In this document: positions 36,767 to 48,711 of the stretch, in pieces
Position numbering within the stretch: position 1 is the stretch's first letter
How the letters are laid out: the number at the start of each line of letters is the position of its first letter
Assembly (NCBI RefSeq): GCF_036884655.1
Contig: NC_088335.1
Location: forward strand, 47,953,501 to 48,017,500
From: Musa acuminata AAA Group
Taxonomy: Eukaryota > Streptophyta > Magnoliopsida > Zingiberales > Musaceae
Reading direction: 5' to 3'
DNA: 64,000 nucleotides
Program-made: the position numbers and the translations under genes
Notes under the pieces: generated by a model
Told to the model about the DNA's origin: nothing
The model's database searches: none
Seen by the model: the letters and a program-made list of their open reading frames with translations, nothing else

Positions 36767-37498
36767 TTAGACTTCGGTGCCTGCCATGAAAGGACAAAGA
36801 GGTTTCCAGATGTTGATACTATCAGATTTCAGGATGGAAGCAAACAAATGATGAGTCCAGCGGTGGATGGGTTACCGGAATCCCTGGGTGCATTGCATCG
36901 GAAGCACTCCATCCTGCTTGCGAAGTTGTGCTCGTTGCATCCCGACCTACAGAAATGCTTCAACGATGTTAGCTAAACACGGAGCCCAGAAGGGTTTGGT
37001 ATCGGATGAAGCTAAAAGAACTGCACATATGTAAAGGTTAGATGAACGTTTGATGAAGAACATGCACAAGGAACAGAAGGGGCATGACTGACACCTGTTG
37101 CAGATCCAGTCCCCGGACTTCCACCCGGCGCGCCCACCGCCGCCGCCGCTGCCGCCGAAGCCGTACCCCCGCGACCGTGTCATGTCGCCGTCGAAACCAC
37201 CGCCGCCGCCGCCGCCGCCGCCGCCGACTGCTGAGTCCTCCTTCGAGGCACAGCACTTGAAGCAGCTCGAGCGGCTGGCGAAGTTATGGGCGCCGCAGGA
37301 GCAGTACCAGTCGCCAGGGCGGACGTCGGAGCCGCTGAAGCCAAACGAGGATCCACCGACGCGGCCGCCGCCGAAGCTGGCGTACTCGGAGCGGTCGCTG
37401 CTCGGCCTCGAGTCGCTGCATCGCTGGCACGAGTCCCGGCGGCTGAAGTTGAGGTGCTGGCAGGATCTGCAGGTCCAGTCTCCTGGCTTCCTGTTCAT
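36767..37498 (-). CDS. RanBP2-type zinc-finger protein with three fingers
   Basis: Three exons on the minus strand, 37498-37095, 36946-36876 and 36780-36767, join in frame to 162 residues. The last exon is only 14 bp (GTEV plus stop), and APRDSGTEV is the usual end of this plant family. Three C4 fingers of the W-x-C-x(2,4)-C-x3-N-x6-C-x2-C type are seen: residues 6-27 (GDWTCRSCQHLNFSRRDSC), 62-82 (GDWYCSCGAHNFASRSSC) and 129-153 (GDWICNRSGCNEHNFASR). A glycine-rich linker with a run of ten glycines, coded by a GCC/GGC trinucleotide repeat, separates fingers two and three. The intron after AACAG splits finger three; joining it restores the conserved NRSGCNEHNF. Such fingers bind single-stranded RNA or ubiquitin in other proteins; the role here is not known. 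An upstream in-frame ATG at 37588 opens a short frame. Confidence 0.9.
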
Positions 37499-37533
37499 CT
37501 TGTCAAGTCCTAAAGATTCAAGATACAGCCATC

Positions 37534-37574
<41 letters not shown>

Positions 37575-37622
37575 TACTTCCTGTTCATTTTGTCAAGTCC
37601 TAAAGATTCAAGATACAAGAAG
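37487..37622. repeat. direct repeat duplicating the zinc-finger start-codon region
   Basis: About 38 bp, including the ATG and next three codons of the zinc-finger gene, occur at 37487-37526 and again at 37577-37616, near-identical and separated by a GA tract (37535-37574). The outer copy has its own ATG at 37588 on the minus strand, in frame with the main ATG but closed by TGA 37532-37534 after 18 codons. Confidence 0.85.
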
Positions 37623-37629
37623 ACAGATT

Positions 37630-37849
37630 GAGAGGGAGAGAGAGAGAGAGTGTGTGTGTGTGTGTGTTACTATGTCCTGCATCTTCAATGTATTAACAAT
37701 CCTATACAAGAAGACAGAGATCAGTCTTAAGAGACTGCAAATACTGCTGGTCCATAGAAGGGAAGAGCCAAGAAGCAAAGGGTTCCTTCTTTGACACCAA
37801 AGAAAATTTAAGATAGCTAACAGAAGATTAAGAACTCATTTGTGTTTGA

Positions 37850-37894
<45 letters not shown>

Positions 37895-38052
37895 TGTGTG
37901 AGATTTATACTGCATGACCATGTACTAACAGTCCTATACAAGAAGACCAACATCAAATGCTTAGAGACTGCAGATAGCTGATTCAGAGGATAACTCTTTC
38001 TAGTTCATGGAAGAGAAGAGACAAGAAGCAAAACTTTCTCTTGTTTGACACC
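37630..38052. repeat. tandem duplication in the zinc-finger upstream region
   Basis: A segment at about 37630-37800 recurs diverged at about 37860-38052, same orientation, period near 230 bp. Shared blocks are CCTATACAAGAAGAC, AGAGACTGCA, a GAGCCAAGAAGCAAA / GAGACAAGAAGCAAA pair and TTTGACACCA. Each copy starts with GA and GT microsatellites. Confidence 0.75.
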
Positions 38053-40331
38053 ACTGAAGCACCAACAATAGAGAGGAGTGGAGATGGAAGGCTTACCCTA
38101 AGTTGGGAGGAAGAGGAGAGAAGTGGGATGTCAGATGAGACAGTGAGTGTTGATGTGAGGTTGGGGTGGCCTTTTATACTTGCATGTGGAGCTCAATAAT
38201 TGAGAATCTAAATTGGGTGTTCTCACTTTTCTCTTTCTGTGGCCACTTCTTGAACACTGCAGTCACATTAAAAAAAAAAGAGAGAGGAAACCCTAAGAAA
38301 CTAAAAAGAAAAAGAAGAAGAAGATAAAGAGTATGGATAAGGATGCTAAAAGACTGGTAAAATTATGAGGAATTTGAACATGGATTAATTCAGCAACATC
38401 TTTTGAGGTGGTGAAATGAATGTGGAACATTTCAGTTCCCTCCACCATGCCACTTCTTTTACATGATTCTCATCAAACATGTCTTTGTTAAAAGACATGA
38501 CATCTTAAAACTACTGTGGCTTCTATAATGCTTGCAAACTGGCTTTAGTGTGACAATGGATGTTTTGTTTCCATTTCCTGATGCATTTTTTTTGGGTACT
38601 CTGATGATGTTTAAGATTAATCTGAACAATGCAGCATCATATTTTCCAGAAAATTACTCAGGCTAAACATTACTAACCTTGATTATTGTTTCTAAATATT
38701 CCTAAATGTACCCAAAAAAAAATCTAAATTTCTTTTCTAGTGTAACTCAGGCTAAAAATATTCATATTGAGGCTACAATGAGCTCTGCAGTCTATTATCA
38801 TTTTCCTTTCCTTCAAACTGACCATCTAACCCTTAGCCAATATACAAGCACTACACTAAATGGCTAATCCACCAAAGAAAATAGAATGATGAAATAAATC
38901 CAATCCCAGTGGTCTGTTCTTAGAGCTTTCATCTGCCTGTCATCTCACTCCATAGAAATTTAAATCCTCCAACTGGATGAATTACATCTTATTAATCAAA
39001 TATAATATCATGTAAGATATCATCACATTCATATGCATGTTTATCAATGTCAGTCTAGCTTAAATGTTGGGAATACAAAGACAGGGAGGGGAAAGAAAGA
39101 TAAGGAGGATAAAAGACTTGAGTAGTTTTGGCTGGCTGTCTTTTTATTCATACTTGAGAGAGACTGGAGGAATTTTTGAAGAGGGAGAAAGCATCCTTTC
39201 CATTTTTTTCATGCACCAGTTATTGAATTGCTCAAGAAAGTAAAAGGGAAAAAAAAACTGGTGAATTTCTATAAAGAAAGCAGTCTTGGAGGATGGTCTT
39301 GACCATCTTTTTCCACTTGTTTCATGTCCCTCATCTTCTTCTGCCTCCCTTGATTGTTATGTTGCAAACCAAAGTCTCTTCTTTTCCTGATCCCCCCTGG
39401 TGTGGCTTATATGAGTGGCTTTGCTTTTGCTTTTGCTTCCCCCTACTTTCCCATGGTGTCAAGGGAAGAGGAGTTTCAAACCCATAGGATGATATACCCT
39501 CCCTTCCCTTGGGAGAAGTTAAAGGGCAGTGGTGAACTGTGAAAAGAAAGCACAGGAAAGTGCTTGTGGGCTGATTCGATTCTCCTAGGGAAATGCTTCC
39601 ATGCAATGTGACCATGACCACAACCTGCTTTTTCTCTCTTTTGCAGCTTCATCTTCCCACTTTGCCTTTTTGAGGCAGGTGAATACTATAATGTCTTTTG
39701 GTGTTCTCCCCTAACTCAGTCTGGTGCACATATCTTTATCTTTGTTACAAGCATTAACACATGAAAAGGTGTAAATGTAGGTGTACTTTGAAATGAGCAT
39801 GATTTAGCATGCATTCCAGATGAAAAGCAGTGAGAGTCTAACATTCATATGGAAACTGGGCCTCATCTAAACCTGCATAATTCATAGTCAACACATGTCT
39901 TGAGATTGTGTAGTATGCCATCAGATCTGACAAGTTTTCTTGAGCAAGCTATGCTATTGGAGCTCAGTAACAGACAAAGAAAAAAAGGTTCTTTCTGAAA
40001 TGTGGTTTGTTTATCTTAGATGAACCAAATCCACCTTACTGAGTTATAGTCCTAACTAAAGCAATTGAATTACTGAAGCAGGTACCATATTAAGAAAGAA
40101 TTTTCTATACAAGATTTTACTGCTAACCACATAGGTTTGGGGGTATGTAAAGAGAACTGCTTACATCCTGCAGTTGAAGGTTATGGAAGCATACATAGTG
40201 ATAATTTCTCTTTCCTTAAACAAAATATTTCAGAATCTCAAGTGTATTGGGTATGTTCTTCAGAACCTAAGATGCAGATACCACCACCAGGTTGATTCTG
40301 CCCTACTCAATTCTACTTAGTCCATCACAAG
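38053..40331. other. gene-free region upstream of the zinc-finger gene
   Basis: Promoter side of the zinc-finger gene, then AT-rich DNA with a pyrimidine-rich stretch at 39290-39500. Open frames there (60-96 codons) are not recognised and look like chance. Confidence 0.45.
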
Positions 40332-40796
40332 TAGGCGTAATCCCGGTTTCAGAACCGAATCATAGAGGACCGATTCTGGTGCCAGTTTCTACGGTTCAAC
40401 TTCCAGTTCGAACCATCTATTTTTTTTTTACTTTTAGTTTTTAATTAAAAATAATTTAAAATAGCAACAATCATAAAAAATTTATTTCTAAGTTTTCATC
40501 ATAATGTCATTTTGAAAAGTGGATGTATTTCAATACAAGTATAATGATATAAAGTTGATAAAATTATAAACTTATCAATCTTTTATATGGCTGTTGGGGG
40601 GGTGGGGTGGGGGGGTGGTGTGCAGGGGTGCAAACTGGTCATTTTCCCCTTCAGAACCCAACAGTCTATCAAACAATCAACCCTAATAGCCAGTTGGTCA
40701 AAGGGGCTTTGACCCTTTTTTTTTTTTTTGAATTATGGAACCGCCGGTTCCAATTCCCAAAAGACCTATACCGGACCTAAGCCGTAACCACGGCTA
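40332..40796. mobile_element. non-autonomous hAT-like element, 465 bp
   Basis: The ends read TAGGCGTAATCC on the left and, in reverse, TAGCCGTGGTTAC on the right. They are flanked by 8-bp direct repeats ATCACAAG (40324-40331) and ATCAGAAG (40797-40804), one mismatch. An 8-bp target duplication fits the hAT superfamily. The ends are an imperfect inverted pair and no transposase is present. It contains a G-rich tract at 40596-40618. Confidence 0.6.
40596..40618 (+). other. G-rich tract with G-quadruplex potential
   Basis: Runs of 7, 4, 7 and 2 guanines separated by single thymines. The long runs can be divided to supply four GGG tracts. It lies inside the hAT-like element. Confidence 0.6.
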
Positions 40797-40981
40797 ATCA
40801 GAAGCACTGTAAACAGAGATATGATTTTAAACCTCTAAGCCAAATATGTGGGACCATTAACATAATTTTCAAGACTTTCTTATTCCATAAAACACACAAT
40901 CAAATGCTTGTATCATAAATGTCTAAGAGAGCATTCTTTGAAAGGCCTACTCTACCATGCCAAAGCTGTTTACTGTGAGCA

Positions 40982-41522
40982 TGTTGACAAGGATGATACT
41001 TGTTCTAACATCAATATATATGAATTTATTTTATTCTCTGGTGTTTGTATAATGTTTGACAATAAAATTTTCGCTTGGGTGAATCGCATCTAAAGAATCA
41101 TCTAGTCATACAGTCTCTTCATGATCAGGGGAATCATCTAGTGAACAAGATTTTCTTCATTGTTGTCTGGTGGCAGTTCAAGCCTCAATCAAGATAAAAG
41201 AAAACGGTAACAAAGATCCATTTGTTATGCTCAAAGAAAAATACATTTATTACCATCTTGTTATGAATTAGATAATTTTCTCTGCCTCCGCTATGTTCTC
41301 ACTGAAAGAAGTATCTTAGACTTTGAAATATACATCAGCATTTGCATTTTTAGCTACTGCAATGTGCTTGGTTCCCCTGATCAAGAAGACACTATATGGC
41401 TAGATGATTCTTTAGATGTCATTCACCCAAGAGAAAATCTTATTGTCAAACATTAGACAACATCAGAGAATAAAATAAATTCATATATATTGATGTCAGA
41501 ACAAGTATCATCCCTGTCAACA
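40982..41522. repeat. long inverted repeat, arms about 150 bp
   Basis: The left arm 40982-41132 and right arm 41373-41522 are reverse complements at roughly 90 per cent by eye, with a loop of about 240 bp. Shared blocks include ACATCAATATATATGAATTT, TAATGTTTGACAATAA and ACATCTAAAGAATCATCTAG-like text. No target duplication or coding sequence was found. A transcript through it would fold into a long hairpin. Confidence 0.85.
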
Positions 41523-42539
41523 CAGACGTAATAAAAAAATTCATTCCTAGAGTAGGATTTGCATAAGTTGGTACATGAGATCTGACCTAAAGTTTGATAT
41601 CAATTGTTAGTTTAGTTGAAAAATGCCGCTTGATCATTGTACTTACATTATATTACTCTCTTTTCATGGCATGTACAAAATGGGAGCTAATTGGCAGTTG
41701 GTCTTAACAAAGGATCCTTGGTGTATTCTTGATCATTTTCTGAAGCAATTTGTCATGATTGTGGCATAATAACAAATCACATACAAAGAATTTAACTTCC
41801 CTTGGCATTTCTAAAATAAACTCATTGATTGGCTTTGAAAAAGCTAAACAAATGCCACCAAGGACTAATCTTAAATTAATCGATCAAGAAAGAAAAATGA
41901 ACATTTATCTCAACAACATCTCCAATCATGTAACAGGCGAGGCATCATAAACTATGAATTATCGCAAGACATTACCAATTTTACATAAACATTAATATAC
42001 ACTTCTCTCAATTAAATAAAAAACAATATCAGGATAGCAACCTCTCTTGATATACCTGAAAGGTAAAAGAGATTGTTGCAAAGTCAAGAAAGCCATCCAT
42101 TTCTTTTATAATGCTGAACTTAAAATCTAGCATTGCATCATAAATGGGTAACAGTATATTAAGCTCAAGACACTCGACATCTTTATGAATTGTGGTGATT
42201 TTATCCCATTTTGATTGCAGAATTTTTCATTTATAATAAAAAATGTTAAACAAGCAAATTGGATCAAGAAATAAATAAGTTTCAGAGATAAAAGACATTC
42301 TTTAACAAAGATGAATCTAATATTCAGAAATAATTCATATTTCTTTCATTGTTTCTAGCAGTTTATTCCAATAGATTAAAGCATGACAAGCTTAGATCTC
42401 TTTTAATTATGAAGAAAAATATGTAGGTTCTTCTCTGATAACTTCATCTATTACTATAATTGAGAGTTGTTAAAAATTGTCTCCTAGAAATGAGATTCAA
42501 ATGGTTTGATAGTTAACTAGAAAAATATATTTATATAAA
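41523..42539. other. AT-rich spacer
   Basis: No gene, RNA or mobile element recognised. Confidence 0.45.
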
Positions 42540-42985
42540 TAGGGTGAAGAGAATGAACTTGTATCTTAATAGAGTTGATGATTTATGGGTAGACGTCGTC
42601 ACTATTAAGTATGGAATGGTTTCTCCTTGGAAAGCCAATACCCAGAAGAATATTACTTAGAGCTAGAGTTTATTTCTCGCAGCTATGGCTTAGCTTGGCA
42701 GTGGATTTACTCATTGGAAATGTCTCTGCCATTAGTATTACACATGATGGTTGTTTGATGTTCCTATTCATTCAAAGCCTACTTTGGTCAATATGGATAT
42801 TGAACTAGATGATTATATGTTGTCTAATTTACCTTTGAATGGTCAATGGATTCAGGAAAAACTTGCTCACTTGTTTGGTTCTGTCTCTTCAGATATAGTT
42901 CACAAAGTGTACATATCTCACACTCCTTATGATGAACAAGTGATTTAAAAATCAGATCTTAAGGGGCAACCATCAACTCAGTTTG
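42540..42985 (+). mobile_element. LINE (non-LTR retrotransposon) ORF2 remnant
   Basis: Translated pieces in shifting frames resemble the C-terminal part of plant LINE ORF2 after the reverse transcriptase: LWVDVVTIKYGMVSPWKAN (near 42570), then WLFDVPIHSKPTLVNM (near 42750) and LNGQWIQEKLAHLFG (near 42835). Stops and frame changes lie between them, and no 5' part is found. Assignment rests on remembered patterns (LWxxVVxxKYG, W-LFD-PI, QW---L--LFG). Confidence 0.5.
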
Positions 42986-45178
42986 TATTCTTTTTAGTGT
43001 TTGGATGAGGTGAGCACGGATTGCATTAGATTAATAAAAGTAAAATTGTTTTCTTTGTGAAATGTATATACATTTATGCATCTACATATTTATACATGAA
43101 GAAAAAAACTCATCCGATGTCTTCTCATCTCACTACTTAATTACGAGACCGTACCGAGACATTTGGAAGATTAAGTATTGATTGATATTTATAGATATGA
43201 AAGGCATTGAAGTGAGGTGGCCGAGAACAACAAGTCATAACATTCCAGCAGAATAAGGTGTCCCGTTATACTTAAATCACACGACTTGTGTAGTTTCCTC
43301 TACAGCCATTAAGGAAATCATATGAATTGTTAGAACCATAGGTGAGATGGTGATTTTTTGCATAATCTAAAGACTACAAAAAATGAACAATTAATAGAGA
43401 TTAAGTGTAGGATCATATGGCTTTAAGGTTCTATTACATCAGATAGAGATCAAAGAATTAAGAACCAGAAAAACCAAAGTAGAATAATTTTATTTATCCA
43501 AAGAAACCAATTGCCTGAATGGAGGAAAAAGGAAAAGAGATCAAGGTACTTGAAAAATGGGAGTGGGCGGTACCTTCTCTGGTCCGATCTGTTCCTTGGC
43601 CTCCTCCCCTGTTGCTCTTGCCTGACACCGAGAGAGAGAGAGAGAGAGAGGGCGCCCTAATCCGTCGATAGCACCAGGGCAGATGAATTTATAGCAAACG
43701 AGGAGCGTGTGTCGATCACATCAAAGGCTCATGTAGATGGACCTCGATGCCGACGACAGGCTGCACCGCGATACAACGCACCACCCGACGGACCGAGTCC
43801 ATTGCAGAGGTGGCAAATAGACGGAGCCATCTCGGATAAATCGACTTAAGGTCGCTCGTCTCCTTCCTCGAATCGAGCTCGAGTTCAAGCACGGAGACTC
43901 GGAATGGCTCAAATGTTGACCTCATCGATATTTTGATTTCGGGTGCTTGCAATGGTCGAATAATCTAAGAATGCACTTCGTTACGGCACACTGCGACGTT
44001 ATCTCAAACAACATCCAACAGCTGCTTCATCCCGAAATATGCCTACGAGAACATGATGAACAACGTTATCTTGAGTTGTGGCAGATCGACACATCACACC
44101 TGTGAGGCGTCATTCCATGACGAGGCAATTCCAAAAGAATTTACATGCCAACTCATAACTAGACACGTCATCGAATTCGCCCAGCACAGCAGCAACTACT
44201 AATGCACATCTAACGCTCCGTTAATCCGAATCGCCTTATCTACCCTCCACATAAATATATAATCAATTATAATCATTCATTTATATTCATACATATATTC
44301 AAAAAATATAATGAAATATTATTCATTTATATTCATACATATATTCAAAAAATATAATGTATTATTAGGGATCATGGTTAATATATGATGGACCTGTAAC
44401 TCCTCTCATATATTACACTTCTAATATTGATAACTTAGTATAGTCACATATATTATGTGGTAATAATCACACCAATATCATCAATTTAATTTAAAAAATA
44501 AAAAATCACTAATTATTTCATAAAAATAAATAAAATTTTAAAATTTATTTTTATTTTACTTTCAAACATAATGATAGAATTATAATATTTATGTATTATA
44601 AGTCACATTCAAAAATGACATTTAAATTATTTACTTTTTAAAAATCACATCACTCATTAAAAGATAAATTAATTAATAGTTTAATTGATTGATAAAATTT
44701 TTAACTCATTCATATGATTAAAAATAACAATTTTAATCATTTTCTTAATCATACTACACATTAATAATTTAAATAAAATAATACATTCTTTATAATAATT
44801 TAATTTAATTTGAGAAGAAAAAAAATCAACGATGATTACATCCAAACTCGGTTATTTTCACAAGCCATGGTGATGAAATCAGTAGCAGTTAAAACTTGTA
44901 ACATAAAATACATGTAGTAGAGACACTTTGAATGCTTCGAAAAAAGAATGAAGTCTAATTGTGGCCATTGATTATTCGACAATGCACTAAAAACGCCCAA
45001 AAGAATCCAAAGGCTAACAAATGGCCATAATGGTCACTGTAAAGGAAAAGACGATGAAAACATACGCCACACTTGGGGCAAGAAAATTGAACAGAAGACA
45101 CAAATAGCTGTCTGAAGCTACATAGTACAAAGACTCCCGCTCACCATTTCTTATTTTTAGCAGAATTCAACTCCAGAA
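42986..45178. other. intergenic region with a GC-richer stretch and a short tandem repeat
   Basis: 43560-43960 is GC-richer and includes a GA microsatellite (43630-43650). Its open minus-strand frames of 63-78 codons are not recognised. It resembles a promoter or the end of a retroelement, but no paired LTR is visible. 44276-44360 is a 45-bp tandem duplication. The rest is AT-rich. Confidence 0.45.
44276..44362. repeat. 45-bp tandem duplication
   Basis: ATTCATTTATATTCATACAT followed by ATATTCAAAAAATATAATG occurs twice in direct succession with almost no change. Confidence 0.9.
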
Positions 45179-47872
45179 TTAATGATCTTCATCATCATCA
45201 TCATCATGACCATGTCCATCTGGAGGCCCTCCCTCACCTATCACTTCAAGCTGCAGAAAGAGTAAACTTAAGCAATATTTTTTGGTTCCAAACCTATATG
45301 TTGAGCCTATCTTTTAAGTTTCATTTGAGAACATTATAAGTAGAGAAAGTCAATTCCAATTACCACAAAGTACTGGGAGCAAACAGGGCATTCATGTGGT
45401 TTGCCTTTCTCCAGCCAAAACCATACAACATCATGCTCATCCTCTGCAAAAACAATAAAAAAGGTATAAAATGCCAAGTAGCACTGCAATCAAGATCTTC
45501 CATGAACATACATACACACAGATTATACATTTTTTTTGTGTATCAACAGAAATGGTAGGCTACAGGAAAAAGTGAAAACTAAGAATTCATAGCATCCTTC
45601 TCCTATCGACTTACCACCTTCACCACCAGGACAGCCAACTATCCTCTTGTCATAGTAGGACTGGATGACAGCAGGCGCTTCCTACAAGCAGCCCAAACAT
45701 GTGATAATTTATCATATAATTGGACAATGAAGAATTTCTTAAATGAAAAAAAGGCTGCAACAAAAATCAATACCGACTATTATGCACATTAACCAGAGAA
45801 ACGAAATAAAAAAGATCTGGATAAATAAAAGGCAATGTTCCTCTAGAACATGAAACCAAACGAACATCATTGTCTATACTTGTTGGCATACACTACATCA
45901 TAACGTTTTGACTAATTTATTTCATAGCACAAATTCAAAGGCATATGAATCATGTATGTATGTATGTATCACAAGCCTCAAAATAAGAAATGAATAAATG
46001 AATTATTTGTCAAGACATCCAAAAATTTATCTTCTTCGAATAAGAAATGAATAAATAAATTATTCGTCAATACAGATCTCAAATTTTACCTTCTTCGACC
46101 AAGAAATGAATAAATGAATTAGTGGTGTGAAAGTACAACCTTTCCCCAAAGTGAATTCAGAGGATTTAGACCGAGTTTAAAAGGTTCAATTTCTTATCTT
46201 CCTCGAAAATCCTACCACCTAAATCGTCCCTAAAATCCTAAATTCTCTACTATATTAGACTTTCCTTTAATCATACATGATTCATCAAACCCCAATATTT
46301 TAATAACTTGACACTAGAGCTCCTCAGTATTGGAGACGAGCAGATCAACCTGACAGCAAGTAATGTTAGTCAAGAAGTGTGGAATCATGTTTTTCTCCCT
46401 CAAAAGCAATGTGTGTTTGAAACAGCACTACTTATTCTTTCATTGTTCAATTGAGATTTTTACAAGTCGAGTGTATTTCGTTAAATCCCCCCCTTCTTTT
46501 GTTCCTTTTCTCAATTTTCAGCAACCTTTTTCCTAAACCACCTAAGCTTATCACCCTCTAAATTGTTGTAGGTCGAGCAATGTTCTTAACTATTAAACAT
46601 GTTAAATTTGTCTTCAAACAAAGAGTAAAATTTTCTTAAAACTTAAAAGGCATAAGTTCCTACAGCTTGTTTATAATTTACTTTGTACAGAGAAGAACTA
46701 GTTCCTGAATTTGCTTCATACATAGTCCAATAAAGGATTGGACATTAATTCTAATGAAAGGATGATAACACTGATGAACTTTCCGCAAATAATTCAAAAA
46801 ACCTAAATATCCCATGCAGGTGTACATCAGTTGACTGAAGGTATTTATGAAAATCAATGACAAGCTTGTCCATAATCTGTCAATTACACCTATAAAGGGT
46901 TCTTGATGGAAATATAATCTTTTATTTCGAAATATTCCTTATTGTTCTATCTCTACTAACAAAAAATAGATTTGCAAATTATGGACCCCGGTTTCACATG
47001 CTTCAGTCAGTGTCCTATATGAAACAATGTGAATAGAATAGGAACCCCCATGATAGTCTTTTAAGTTGTAACTCAAGCTTTAATGTAGCAGCATAAACGT
47101 ATGTATCTATATGAATGGGTTGAATCGATTCACTTTGGGTTCTGAAATTAATCACATGGGTATTTAATAAAAGAGAAGCTCTATAGGCAATCATCACATA
47201 ATTCATGTACCCCAAAGAGACTTAAGGAAATCTATAACTCTACAAGAACATGATGAAGGAAGAACGATGCATATCCATAAATATAAGATCGAAAGAGATG
47301 AGATCTATGAAAAGGAGCCAAATATCACGGCCGGGGTCTCAAGAATAAGAATCGCCAACCTTGGTGCCGAAAGGGCCGACGGGGGCATCCATATCGAAGC
47401 GCTTCTTCCCCTAAATTCAAAACCCAAAAATGGTCAGTTTTTTCATTCCTCAGATCAATGATGATGAGAACTGAAAAGAAAAGTGTGGACCTCCAGCTCC
47501 GCCTCAAGCTCCTCCCGCTCGAGTCCGGTGGCGATCGGCATCACGTCCTCCACACTCTTTTTCAACGATCCACCATCTAAACAAAGAATGAGAAGAAAAA
47601 GAGCAATAAACTGCCAATTCATGAACCCTGGGGGGAGAAATAAAGTAGAAATCCAAAGGAAATAATGGATCCCCTTGAGAATGAGGGGAAAGGAAGGAGG
47701 AGGGACTACCCGAGGAGAAGAGATGCGCCGTCATACGGGACGGCAAGGAGGATGAAGCGGGGAAGGGGGCGACGCGGGCGCGTAGTGCGGCGGCGGCGGC
47801 GGAGGCGGAGGCGGAGGCGTGGGGCTTCCCCACAGCAGATCGCAAAGGGGCGACGCACACCCTCCTCCACAT
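45179..47872 (-). CDS. COX5B: cytochrome c oxidase subunit 5b, mitochondrial
   Basis: Nuclear-encoded, matrix-facing zinc-binding subunit of respiratory complex IV (family knowledge). Six exons on the minus strand, 47872-47710, 47576-47491, 47410-47360, 45681-45615, 45443-45364 and 45250-45179, join in frame to 172 residues. Exon 1 begins MWRRVCVAPLRSAVG and is Ala/Arg/Ser-rich, a mitochondrial targeting sequence. Later exons give KKSVEDVMPIATGLEREELE, GKKRFDMDAPVGPFGTK, EAPAVIQSYYDKRIVGCPGG, DEHDVVWFWLEKGKPHECPV and CSQYFVLEVIGEGGPPDGHG with an Asp-rich tail. Cysteines in GCPGG and ECPVC supply the zinc site; the second cysteine of the first pair found in animals is absent here, which I believe is usual in plants. 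Intron 3 is 1.7 kb. It lies head-to-tail with the cyclophilin gene upstream. Confidence 0.95.
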
Positions 47873-48711
47873 AGCGTCTCTCGCTCTTGCTCCTTTCCTC
47901 TTTCGCTGCAGCTGGTGTGTTCTCAGGTCGACGGCCGCCCTACCCCGCTTCTCGCTTCCTCTGTTTTCTTGTCCTATTAATAATAAAATAAATGGTATAC
48001 CCTCTTCGGCTCTCCTACTTATACCCGCTTCGCAACCCCGCAGAACGCCGATGACAACCGCTTGGCATGGATCCGTAATTTAGGGTTCTAAATGGGCCGC
48101 CACGTCGCCCACTAACTTATGAGTGAGGAATCATATGAAAATGATGTGATCAATATTATAATAGCAATGGTAATGTTAAATAACAAGAATTATAATAATC
48201 GGAACTCAACCAAATAGTATTGAAAAGAGACTTCATCTCTTGGTTTAGAAAATATGGGTTTGTTAACCGTAATTATAACAACCACATTAACTTGAAACAA
48301 GTCCGAAGCGAAAGAAATCCTGCCTTGCAAGAAACATGAGAACCAGCAGCTGATGCTAAATATCGAACATTTGTATTCTGATCCCCCTGAAGCGAGAATA
48401 AATAGGAAAATCTCGTACAACAAACGTAGAATTACCAAGAATTAAGACAACCAATTGAAATGCCACTGGCAAAGTTCATTTCTGTCCAACTGAGAAATAT
48501 CCAGATTTAAGACAAAACAATTGTTCTTACAATCCAAAACTGAAACGATGGAACATGGTGTTGCTTATAAAGCATAAGGCAGTTTAAGAAACAACCGAGC
48601 AAAAAACATTACTCGTACAGACATCCAGTAGTCTCTGCATAGAAAATCCCTTTTACTGCTCAGCTGCTCAAAGCTAGAAGGAAAACTCTTTAATGGGTGA
48701 TCCGTTGTCCC
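47873..48711. other. spacer between COX5b and the cyclophilin gene
   Basis: Holds the COX5b promoter and 5' UTR (GC-rich to about 48060), then AT-rich DNA with the cyclophilin 3' UTR. No further gene recognised. Confidence 0.5.

Noticed and set aside
39290..39560. Possible microRNA precursor around a partly palindromic pyrimidine-rich stretch
   Set aside because: No match to any conserved plant microRNA I know, and pairing is too poor by eye.
43321..43720. Solo LTR starting TGTTAGAACC
   Set aside because: No matching end, target duplication or second copy in the window; left as unclassified spacer.
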